NCBI GenBank assembly: GCA_900553405.1
Contig: USDF01000012.1
Coordinates: 1 to 35,369 of the forward strand
Direction: 5' to 3'
Source: an uncultured Clostridium sp.
Lineage (GTDB): Bacteria; Bacillota; Clostridia; TANB77; CAG-508
DNA: 35,369 bases
The notes beneath the pieces were generated by a model that did no database searches, had not been told where the DNA came from, and saw only the letters and a list, made by a program, of their open reading frames with translations. Below, in pieces: positions 20,681 to 27,840 of the stretch (within the stretch, counting starts at the first letter, position 1; each line of letters opens with the position of its first letter). The position numbers and the translations under genes were made by a program.

Positions 20681-22915
20681 ATGAAATTCAAGCAATGGGA
20701 AGGATTTAATATCCTTGGAGAATGGACAAAAGAAATTGACGTAAGAGGGTTCATTCAAGCAAACTATACTCCATATGATGGAGACGATTCTTTCTTAAAA
20801 GAACCAACAGAAAGAACTAAAAAATTATGGGATGAAGTTTTAGAACTTTATAAAAAAGAAAGAGAAAATGGAGTACTTGATGTAGATACAAAAACTCCAT
20901 CTGCAGTAAATGCATATGATGCAGGTTATATAAATAAAGAATTAGAGCAAATTGTAGGTCTTCAAACAGATGCACCTTTAAAAAGAGCAATTATGCCAAA
21001 TGGTGGTATTAAAATAGTAGAAAAATCTTGTGATGCTTATGGATACAAAGTAGATGAAGAAACAGACTACATCTACAATAATCTAAGAAGAACTCATAAT
21101 GATGGTGTATTTAGTGTATACACTCCAGACATTAGAGCAGCAAGAAGCTCACATTTAATTACTGGTCTTCCAGATGGATATGGACGTGGAAGAATTATTG
21201 GTGATTATAGACGTGTTGCACTTTATGGTGTAGATGTTTTAATCGAAGAGAAAAAACACGAATTAGAAATATTAGATGTAGATGAATTTACAGAAGATGT
21301 TATTCGTGAACGTGAAGAAATTCATGACCAAATAAAAGCTTTAGAAGATTTAAAGAAAATGGCTGCAAAATATGGATTTGATATTTCAGTTCCAGCTTCA
21401 AATGCTAAGGAAGCTATTCAATGGTTATACTTTGGATATTTAGCTGCAACTAAAGATCAAAACGGTGCTGCTATGAGTTTAGGTAGAACTTCTACTTTCT
21501 TAGATATATACATTCAAAGAGATTTAGAAAATGGAAGCTTAACTGAAGAAGAAGCTCAAGAATTAATGGATCATTTTATTATGAAATTACGTATGATTCG
21601 TTTCTTACGTGCACCAGAATATAACGAACTATTTAGTGGAGACCCTGTTTGGGTAACTGAAAGTGTTGGTGGTATGGGTGTTGATGGTAGAACTTTAGTT
21701 ACTAAAAACTCTTTCAGAGTTTTACACACATTAACAAACCTAGGCCCTGCCCCAGAACCAAACTTAACAGTTTTATGGTCTGAAAGATTACCAGAAAACT
21801 TCAAAAAATATACTGCTAAAATTTCAGTAAAAACATCTTCTATTCAATATGAAAATGATGACTTAATGAGAGTAACATTAGGAGATGACTATGGTATTGC
21901 ATGTTGCGTGTCTGCAATGAAAATTGGTAAACAAATGCAATTCTTTGGTGCTAGAGCAAACTTAGCTAAAACTCTTCTTTATGCTATTAATGGTGGTAGA
22001 GATGAAAAAACAGGAAAACAAGTTGCTCCTAAATACGAACCAATTACTTCTGAATATTTAAATTATGATGAAGTTATGGAAAAATTTGATGTTATGATGG
22101 ATTATGTTGCAAAAATATACATTAAAGCATTAAATGCTATTCATTATATGCATGACAAATATTCATATGAAGCATTAGAAATGGCTTTACATGATAAAGA
22201 AATTTTAAGAACTATGGCATGTGGAATTGCAGGACTTTCAGTAGTTGCTGATTCTTTATCTGCTATTAAATATGCAAAAGTAAAAGTTTTAAGAGATGAA
22301 ACTGGACTAGCTGTAGATTATGAAGTTGAAGGAGACTTCCCTAAATACGGAAATGATGATGACAGAGTAGATAGCATTGCTGTAGATATAGTAAAAACTT
22401 TCTTAGGAAAACTACAAAAACATCATACTTATAGAAATTCAAAACATACATTATCTATTTTAACTATTACATCAAACGTAGTATATGGAAAAGCAACAGG
22501 AAATACACCAGACGGAAGACGTGCTGGAGAACCTTTTGGACCAGGTGCAAACCCATTACATGGTAGAGATACAAATGGTGCAGTAGCAGTTATGAACACT
22601 ATTGCAAAATTACCTTATGAATACTCAGAAGATGGTATTTCATACACATTCTCTATTACACCAGGAACTTTAGGAAAAGAATTAGATACACAAGTAAATA
22701 ACTTAGTAAGCTTACTTGATGGATATTTTAAACAAACAGGACATCACATTAATGTTAACGTATTTGACAGAGCATTACTAGAAGATGCGATGGAACATCC
22801 TGAAAAATACCCACAACTTACAATTCGTGTATCTGGATATGCAGTAAACTTTATTAAATTAACAAGAGAACAACAATTAGACGTAATTCATAGAACAATA
22901 CATGAGAAATTTTAA
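20681..22915 (+). CDS. pflB: Formate C-acetyltransferase (pyruvate formate-lyase)
   Basis: This anaerobic glycyl-radical enzyme turns pyruvate and CoA into formate and acetyl-CoA in the cytosol. The 744 residues fit the family (760 in E. coli). The catalytic Cys pair is in GIACCVSAMKIG (about 408-409). The glycyl-radical loop is RVSGYAVNFIKLT with Gly about 719. PFL-specific stretches include RAARSSHLITGLPDGYGRGRIIGDYRR and TPDGRRAGEPFGPGANPLHGRD. Radical installation needs the activase encoded at 23905. AAGGAGGATTTATTT precedes the ATG. The activase normally follows directly; here about 990 bases with two minus-strand genes separate them. Confidence 0.98.
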   Translation: MKFKQWEGFNILGEWTKEIDVRGFIQANYTPYDGDDSFLKEPTERTKKLWDEVLELYKKERENGVLDVDTKTPSAVNAYDAGYINKELEQIVGLQTDAPLKRAIMPNGGIKIVEKSCDAYGYKVDEETDYIYNNLRRTHNDGVFSVYTPDIRAARSSHLITGLPDGYGRGRIIGDYRRVALYGVDVLIEEKKHELEILDVDEFTEDVIREREEIHDQIKALEDLKKMAAKYGFDISVPASNAKEAIQWLYFGYLAATKDQNGAAMSLGRTSTFLDIYIQRDLENGSLTEEEAQELMDHFIMKLRMIRFLRAPEYNELFSGDPVWVTESVGGMGVDGRTLVTKNSFRVLHTLTNLGPAPEPNLTVLWSERLPENFKKYTAKISVKTSSIQYENDDLMRVTLGDDYGIACCVSAMKIGKQMQFFGARANLAKTLLYAINGGRDEKTGKQVAPKYEPITSEYLNYDEVMEKFDVMMDYVAKIYIKALNAIHYMHDKYSYEALEMALHDKEILRTMACGIAGLSVVADSLSAIKYAKVKVLRDETGLAVDYEVEGDFPKYGNDDDRVDSIAVDIVKTFLGKLQKHHTYRNSKHTLSILTITSNVVYGKATGNTPDGRRAGEPFGPGANPLHGRDTNGAVAVMNTIAKLPYEYSEDGISYTFSITPGTLGKELDTQVNNLVSLLDGYFKQTGHHINVNVFDRALLEDAMEHPEKYPQLTIRVSGYAVNFIKLTREQQLDVIHRTIHEKF

Positions 22916-22918
22916 AAC

Positions 22919-22947
22919 TAAAGAGAGCCAATTAATGGCTCTCTTTA
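22919..22947. terminator. Bidirectional terminator after pflB
   Basis: TAAAGAGAGCCA (22919-22930) and TGGCTCTCTTTA (22936-22947) pair around ATTAA. The right arm overlaps the last codons of the minus-strand gene. Confidence 0.8.
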
Positions 22948-23129
22948 AATTTGTTACCTGTTAATAACCTTCGGAACATCATCCTTATTCTTCCTGCCTT
23001 TTCAAGTCCCATGCATTGACACTCTATAGAATCTGTACATCCATAATGTTCACATGTAAAACAAACATCTTTTGGCATATTATGGACTAATGTTCCTTTA
23101 TAAGGTAATTGTTTCCGATTTTTCTTCAT
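22932..23129 (-). CDS. Small Cys-rich protein, 65 residues
   Basis: Not recognised. The basic N-terminus (MKKNRKQLPYKGTLVHNMPK) is followed by a Cys cluster, CFTCEHYGC and ECQC, which could bind zinc or an iron-sulfur cluster; the end is basic (GRIRMMFRRLLTG). AGGAGGTATGAAGC precedes the ATG. It lies between pflB and pflA on the opposite strand, sharing the terminator of pflB. The tight Cys spacing and good ribosome binding site support a real gene. Confidence 0.65.
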   Translation of the reverse strand: MKKNRKQLPYKGTLVHNMPKDVCFTCEHYGCTDSIECQCMGLEKAGRIRMMFRRLLTGNKFKESH

Positions 23130-23201
23130 GCTTCATACCTCCTGTTGTTATTAATCTTATTTCAACTTTAACATATTAATATTTTATCATATTTACATAA
23201 T

Positions 23202-23339
23202 TTATTCAATACTAGTTTTTATTTTTTGATTTTTTATAATTTCAATTAAGGACTTTTCAATTCCTTGTTTTGTGAATACATATGACAGATACCTTCTTTC
23301 TCCATAGTTTTGAAATTCTTTCTCTTTTAACTGAAAACA
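23202..23339 (-). pseudogene. ORF6N-like fragment in another frame
   Basis: A 45-codon frame starting CFQLKEKEFQNYGERRYLS and ending at TAA 23202. It repeats the pattern of the neighbouring ORF6N gene (there FCFQL...EKYLPYVYTEQGI, here CFQL...RRYLSYVFTKQGI). It joins the end of that gene at an A-run with a frame change. It looks like the C-terminal half of a second ORF6N paralog. No start codon or ribosome binding site is present. Confidence 0.5.
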
Positions 23340-23695
23340 TTTTTTAAAATTCCAGCTAACATAGAAATTCCCTGTTCAGTATAAACATATGGTAAATATT
23401 TTTCAATTCTATACTTTATATTATCTTTTTCTAATGTGGTTCCATTTTGGAACCACATTTCTTTTAGTTCCGCCATCGTTAATTGAAAACAAAAATCTTC
23501 TGGAAATCTTTTTTTATTTCTATTTACAGTTTCATTTATTCTTTTAGTAGGATAATGGTATAGCATAGCCACATCACTATCTAACATCACTTGTTTTCCT
23601 CTTATGTTATAAATTAAATTTTTAATATTTTCTGTTTCATTATTTAATACATTTAATTCTTCGTTTATTGGTGCAATATTATTTTTTTCATTCAT
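23327..23695 (-). pseudogene. ORF6N-domain protein, truncated
   Basis: ORF6N domains are DNA-binding modules of phage antirepressors and mobile elements. The 122 residues from ATG 23695 (AGGATGTGAT upstream; a GTG nine bases earlier is less likely) contain the core IRGKQVMLDSDVAMLYHYPT, NETVNRNKKRFPEDFCFQLT and YVYTEQGISMLAGILKN, then stop after NVFS. Related proteins go on for another 60-150 residues, so this one is cut short. A second partial copy follows in another frame (23202-23339). It is likely the trace of a past mobile-element insertion between pflB and pflA. Confidence 0.7.
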
Positions 23696-23837
23696 AATTA
23701 TCACATCCTATTTCAAAGTTTCATTTATTAAAAAACATTTGTTTTGTTGTGTCAAGTGTTTTTACTTTTTTATCTTCTACAGAAATTAAATTTTGTATCA
23801 GTTTACACTGCGTATAAAATCTTGATTCCATTTTTTG

Positions 23838-23866
23838 TTGTATTTTATAATTTTTTATAGTAAAAT
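23838..23866 (+). promoter_or_regulatory. Predicted promoter of pflA
   Basis: TTGTAT (23838-23843), 17-base spacer and TAAAAT (23861-23866), about 40 bases before pflA. The activase thus seems to have its own promoter. Confidence 0.6.
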
Positions 23867-23904
23867 GGTTACGATATTATTATATTAAAAATACGGAGGA
23901 TATT

Positions 23905-24615
23905 ATGGAAGGAAGAATTCACTCATTTGAGAGTTTAGGAGCAGTCGATGGTCCGGGTGTTCGATTCGTAGTCTTTATGCAAGGATGCGCTTTAAAGTGC
24001 AAATATTGCCAAAATAGAGACACTTGGAATTTAAAAGGTGGCACTACCTATTCTAGTGATGAAATTGTAGAAAAAATTTTAAGATATAAAAATTATATTA
24101 TGCCCAATGGTGGTGTTACTATAAGTGGTGGAGAACCTTTGCTTCAAGCTAAATTTTTAATTGAACTTTTTACCAAGTTAAGGCAATATAATATTCACAC
24201 ATGCATAGATACATCTGGAAGTGTAGTTTTAACAGATGAAATAAAAGAATTGATTAATTTAACTGATTTATTTTTGTTAGATATAAAATGTATAAATGAT
24301 GAAAAGGCTATTAATTTAACTGGTGTTTCTAACAAAAAAGAATTAGAATTTGCCAAATACTTAAGCAGTATTAATAAACCTATGTGGATTAGACAAGTTT
24401 TAGTTCCTGGATATACTGATGATGAACAAGATTTGACTAAATTAAGAGAATTTATTTCTACCTTAAAATCTGTAAAAAAAGTGGAAGTTCTTCCATATCA
24501 TGATTTAGGTAAATTTAAATGGGAACAGATTGGTGAAGTTTATCCTCTAGAAAATGTTAGAACTGCAAACAATGATGATGTAAAAAGGGCAAAAGAAATA
24601 TTAGAAATACAATAA
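23905..24615 (+). CDS. pflA: Pyruvate formate-lyase activating enzyme
   Basis: This radical SAM enzyme abstracts a hydrogen from the Gly of PflB to start its radical. The 236 residues match the family (246 in E. coli). The CxxxCxxC cluster site is CALKCKYC (Cys28, Cys32, Cys35), preceded by the family's VDGPGVRFVVFMQGC. The SAM-binding GGE motif is in TISGGEPLLQ. The C-terminal VEVLPYHDLGKFKW is typical. ACGGAGGATATT precedes the ATG. A strong terminator follows at 24614-24648. Confidence 0.97.
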   Translation: MEGRIHSFESLGAVDGPGVRFVVFMQGCALKCKYCQNRDTWNLKGGTTYSSDEIVEKILRYKNYIMPNGGVTISGGEPLLQAKFLIELFTKLRQYNIHTCIDTSGSVVLTDEIKELINLTDLFLLDIKCINDEKAINLTGVSNKKELEFAKYLSSINKPMWIRQVLVPGYTDDEQDLTKLREFISTLKSVKKVEVLPYHDLGKFKWEQIGEVYPLENVRTANNDDVKRAKEILEIQ

Positions 24616-24648
24616 AAAGAAACTATCTATTTAGATAGTTTCTTTTTT
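24614..24648 (+). terminator. Terminator of pflA
   Basis: GAAACTATCTA (24619-24629) pairs with TAGATAGTTTC (24632-24642) and is followed by six T. The A-run at its left may let it serve the opposite strand. Confidence 0.85.
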
Positions 24649-24653
24649 CTTAG

Positions 24654-25073
24654 TTACCACCTTGACGAGTCTGCAATTGGAATAACTTCTGATAAGATCG
24701 GCTGTCCTAATACGTTAACTCCTTTTACAAAGTAAATGTCATCGAAAAAGTATGTTTCTCTTGCAAGTTCAACAAATAGTCTCTTAACTTTACCCATAAG
24801 CATCTCTTTTCCAGGTAAATCAATTCTAATTATAGCATCACATAAAGATTTTTCAAATGCTATAGCTGCAATTCCACCTATTACTTTGTTATCTTTTAGA
24901 ATAACAAAATATAAATTAGGTTCATCATCTTTTCTCTGTGTAACATTCTTTTTTACAGCTGTATAAAACATGTTACGATCTTTAGGTGAATAATTAAATT
25001 TTGCAATATAACTTGCTACATCTTTTGCCTGCATTGTCCGTATAACAATATCGTCTTTTTTTATACTGTACAT
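24654..25073 (-). CDS. Hypothetical protein with acetyltransferase-like (GNAT) pattern
   Basis: 139 residues from ATG 25073, chosen because AGGAGGAAAAAAT lies just upstream (the open frame extends 34 codons further without a site). The order of a strand IVIRTMQAKDVASY, helices, NLYFVILKDNKVIGGIAAIAF and later strands looks like the first half of a GNAT fold. The canonical acetyl-CoA loop (Q/RxxGxG/A) is not seen, so the assignment is weak. It has its own promoter and converges with pflA. Confidence 0.65.
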   Translation of the reverse strand: MYSIKKDDIVIRTMQAKDVASYIAKFNYSPKDRNMFYTAVKKNVTQRKDDEPNLYFVILKDNKVIGGIAAIAFEKSLCDAIIRIDLPGKEMLMGKVKRLFVELARETYFFDDIYFVKGVNVLGQPILSEVIPIADSSRW

Positions 25074-25124
25074 ATTTTTTCCTCCTGTATATTCACTAAG
25101 AATATTATGTATATAACTACTTAT

Positions 25125-25153
25125 ATAATAGCATATTTTATGTAAATTGTCTA
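25125..25153 (-). promoter_or_regulatory. Predicted promoter of the GNAT-like gene
   Basis: Minus strand TAGACA (25148-25153), 17-base spacer ending TATGC, and TATTAT (25125-25130). Confidence 0.6.
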
Positions 25154-25177
25154 GTTTTTTAGAGGTAATTAGCAAAT

Positions 25178-25220
25178 TTGGAGTATCAAAAAATTATTTA
25201 TATAATTTTTGGTACTCCAA
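25178..25220 (-). terminator. Terminator of the metal exporter gene
   Basis: TTGGAGTA (25178-25185) and TACTCCAA (25213-25220), with inner CAAAAAATTAT/ATAATTTTTG pairing, form a long hairpin 27 bases after the exporter gene. Confidence 0.7.
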
Positions 25221-25246
25221 TTCTTATGTTCTAATTATTATATATA

Positions 25247-26125
25247 TTACATTATAAAGTCTATTATTATTCCAGATAATACACCTATTAAATATAATAT
25301 CGTTACTATTTTTATATTTTCTTTAAAATTCTCATTTACTCTAAATAATATTAATATTCCTATTCCAGAGCCTACTAATAGTCCTCCTATCATAGAACCT
25401 ACTGAAATTACATTTTGTAAATATAATTGTGTTAATATAACAGATGACGCACAATTTGGAATTAAACCTACTATTCCGGCTATTAATGGTCCTACAACTG
25501 GCATGTTTAATATTAAGTTTGATATATTTTCTTCTCCTATAAAGTATATAGCAATATTCATAATTAATGAAATTATTATTATAAACACAAAAATATTTAA
25601 TGTATGTTTTATAGAAGATTTTAATATTCCTTCTTTTTCACAATGACAATGTTCGTGTTCACATATATGCCCTATTTCTTCCCCTGCTTCTTCATTTTCT
25701 TGTTTTTTCTTTTTCTTTTTAAATGCTTGTCCTACAAAGTCTATTACTACTCCTGCTATTATTCCTATTACTAACTTTGTAGCTAATATCTTTAAAATGA
25801 TATCTATTGGTGCCGCTTCTGATATTAATATAGGTAACATTTCATCTGATGTTGATAAAAATATTGCTATTAATGTTCCTAATGTTATTACTTTACCTGC
25901 ATAAAGGTTAGCTGCTGCTGCAGAAAAACCACATTGTGGAAAAATTCCTAATATTGCACCAAAAACTGGTCCCCATTTACCTGATTTTTTTATTATATTT
26001 TTTGTTTTATCTCCTGTTTTGTGTTCTATATATTCCATTATTAGATATGTAATAAATAGAAATGGTAACAATTTTAATGCATCTATTCCTGTATCTAATA
26101 ATACTTCTAAAAGTTCTTTTGACAT
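25247..26125 (-). CDS. Putative heavy-metal exporter, ArsP_2 / putative manganese transporter family
   Basis: 292 residues from ATG 26125 (AAAGGAGAAAAAA upstream; the open frame extends 19 codons further without a site). It has about eight to ten hydrophobic segments in two related halves, with the paired motifs GIFPQCGFSAAAANLYAG and GLIPNCASSVILTQLYL, each with a P-x-C in a membrane segment. Between the halves lies a cytosolic loop rich in Lys and Glu with a His/Cys cluster, HICEHEHCHCEKEG, suited to bind metal. The family is annotated as putative 10-helix heavy-metal or manganese exporter; the ion is unproved. Monocistronic with promoter at 26236-26264. Confidence 0.8.
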   Translation of the reverse strand: MSKELLEVLLDTGIDALKLLPFLFITYLIMEYIEHKTGDKTKNIIKKSGKWGPVFGAILGIFPQCGFSAAAANLYAGKVITLGTLIAIFLSTSDEMLPILISEAAPIDIILKILATKLVIGIIAGVVIDFVGQAFKKKKKKQENEEAGEEIGHICEHEHCHCEKEGILKSSIKHTLNIFVFIIIISLIMNIAIYFIGEENISNLILNMPVVGPLIAGIVGLIPNCASSVILTQLYLQNVISVGSMIGGLLVGSGIGILILFRVNENFKENIKIVTILYLIGVLSGIIIDFIM

Positions 26126-26235
26126 TTTTTTCTCCTTTATATATCTTTTAATTACTCTAATATATATAATTCTAGTTTTCACATTTTAAATTAAATATTA
26201 TTTTTTTATTTGCAACTCTATTTTAACTATTATTT

Positions 26236-26264
26236 ATAATATCATATTTTTCTATTTATAACAA
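26236..26264 (-). promoter_or_regulatory. Predicted promoter of the metal exporter gene
   Basis: Minus strand TTGTTA (26259-26264), 17-base spacer and TATTAT (26236-26241). A 110-base AT-rich leader follows; no manganese riboswitch of the yybP-ykoY type was recognised. Confidence 0.55.
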
Positions 26265-26274
26265 GAGTAAAATT

Positions 26275-27132
26275 TTAGTAATCTAATGCTTCTTTTATTT
26301 TATCAATATTTTCAACTACACAATTATAACCATATTTATAGCAATTATCTAATTTTTCTATATCTAAAAGACCTACTTTATCTGTATATACATTTAAAAC
26401 TATATCACTCATTTCTAAACTCTCTTCTGATATTTTGCTTCCCATTATATCTATAGTTTTCATTACAATATCCATTATATTGCTATTTTCATCTACTGGA
26501 TCTGCATCAAATTTAACCGCTATTACCTTATCTGCCCCTTGTTTTCTTACTTCATTAACTGGAACATTGTCTAATGCTCCTCCATCCATAAATGCATGTG
26601 TTCCCATTAAACAAGGGTTAAAAACTGCTGGAAAACTACTGCTTGCTCTTACAGCCTTTCCAACTGTTATATCTGTAATATATTGTAATTTGTCTTCTGT
26701 ATTTTCAGGAATACTATTAGTAAATACATACTCTTTTGATTCTGTAATATCTACACTTGGTATTACGAGAGGCATTTGTATTTCATTTAAATTTTTTATA
26801 CCTTTTCGTAATGCTAGCTTATTATATACTGTTTCTATTATTTCTCCATCTTTTAAACTTGAAAATACTTTTTTACTTTTAAAAAAGTGACTTTGTAATC
26901 CTGAAATAATAGGTTTTGTATTAAGAGCTGCAATATCTTTTGCATATCTTTTAAATAATATATATATGTAATGCGGTGTATATCCCATTGCATATAAAGA
27001 GGCTACCATACTACCACAACTTGTTCCTCCTATTATATCTATTTTTATTCCATTCTCTTCTAATGCTCTTAATACTCCTGCATGTGCTATCCCTCTAATT
27101 CCTCCACCTGATAAAGCGACACCTATTTTCAT
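26275..27132 (-). CDS. Patatin-like phospholipase
   Basis: Patatin-family lipid acyl hydrolase of 285 residues, bacterial RssA/YchK type, cytosolic or membrane-associated. The oxyanion-hole motif is SGGGIRG (residues 8-14). The nucleophile elbow is GTSCG with Ser38. The second catalytic residue is Asp183 in FMDGGALDN. RASSSFPAVFNP is also typical. GGAGGCTTTTTT precedes the ATG. It stands alone. The natural substrate is unknown. Confidence 0.93.
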   Translation of the reverse strand: MKIGVALSGGGIRGIAHAGVLRALEENGIKIDIIGGTSCGSMVASLYAMGYTPHYIYILFKRYAKDIAALNTKPIISGLQSHFFKSKKVFSSLKDGEIIETVYNKLALRKGIKNLNEIQMPLVIPSVDITESKEYVFTNSIPENTEDKLQYITDITVGKAVRASSSFPAVFNPCLMGTHAFMDGGALDNVPVNEVRKQGADKVIAVKFDADPVDENSNIMDIVMKTIDIMGSKISEESLEMSDIVLNVYTDKVGLLDIEKLDNCYKYGYNCVVENIDKIKEALDY

Positions 27133-27206
27133 AAAAAAGCCTCCTATACGTTTTACTTATAGTATTTACAAATATTATATGTTTAAACGCATAAGAGGTT
27201 ATTTTT

Positions 27207-27449
27207 TTATTTTACTTCTATACTATTATAATATAAATCTTCTGGATTTACATCTTCTCCAGTTTCCCATTCTATTGTTTCACCAGCGGGATGTACTTTT
27301 TTAAATAGTTCATAATTCTTTAAATTTTTAAATGCTTCATAGTTTAAGTTTGGTTTCATATCATATATTTTTATTTTTCCATTTTCATATTTTATTAATA
27401 TTTTATAATCTTCTAATACTTCTATATCTTTTATTATTGGCATTAACAT
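27207..27449 (-). CDS. DUF2442 domain protein
   Basis: 80 residues from ATG 27449, chosen for GGAGAGATAAAA just upstream; the longer open frame overlaps the previous gene. The pattern VLEDYKILIKYENGKIKIYDMKP followed by HPAGETIEWETGEDVNPEDLY is the DUF2442 core. The gene lies 20 bases after the DUF4160 gene. The two families are often neighbours, and a toxin-antitoxin-like link has been suspected, but no function can be read here. Confidence 0.85.
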   Translation of the reverse strand: MLMPIIKDIEVLEDYKILIKYENGKIKIYDMKPNLNYEAFKNLKNYELFKKVHPAGETIEWETGEDVNPEDLYYNSIEVK

Positions 27450-27469
27450 TTTTATCTCTCCAATCTTTT

Positions 27470-27736
27470 TTACTTTAAAGGCTCTATTTTGAAACCTTCT
27501 TTTCCTTGTAGTAAAAGATTCCACAAATCATTTAGTTCTTTATTATGTATTTCAATCCATGCTTGTATTATTTTTTGCTGGCTTTTAGGAATTTGACCTT
27601 CTATTATATTCCCATTTAAATCAAATATGGCTCTATATTCATTATAATTTACGTGCATATGCGGTAAATTATGTTGTTTATTATCTCTAAAGTACATTCT
27701 TATCGTTATACCATAAAATTTAGATATAATTGGCAC
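27470..27736 (-). CDS. DUF4160 domain protein
   Basis: 88-90 residues with the DUF4160 pattern ITIRMYFRDNKQHNLPHMHV, a conserved acidic/His region, YRAIFDLNGNIIEGQIP and a C-terminal WIEIHNKELNDLW. Start choice: GGAGGA touches the ATG at 27742, so GTG at 27736 (7 bases behind GGAGG) is more likely. It is first in a two-gene unit with DUF2442, read from the promoter at 27751-27779, which would give an extremely short leader. The function of the family is unknown. Confidence 0.85.
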   Translation of the reverse strand: MPIISKFYGITIRMYFRDNKQHNLPHMHVNYNEYRAIFDLNGNIIEGQIPKSQQKIIQAWIEIHNKELNDLWNLLLQGKEGFKIEPLK

Positions 27737-27750
27737 TTTCATTCCTCCTT

Positions 27751-27779
27751 ATAATATCATATTACTTTCTATTTTTCAA
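27751..27779 (-). promoter_or_regulatory. Predicted promoter of DUF4160-DUF2442
   Basis: Minus strand TTGAAA (27774-27779), 17-base spacer and TATTAT (27751-27756). The -10 box ends only 9 bases before the ATG at 27742, so transcription should start at or inside the ribosome binding site. Confidence 0.6.
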
Positions 27780-27840
27780 CTTTCTAGTTAAATTTTATTT
27801 AAAATTGTTTGTAGTGTTATAATAAAATACGTTTTTTTAT

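Noticed and set aside
26126..26274. Manganese riboswitch before the metal exporter
   Set aside because: The leader is almost purely A+T and has no paired GC-rich helices or conserved yybP-ykoY words.
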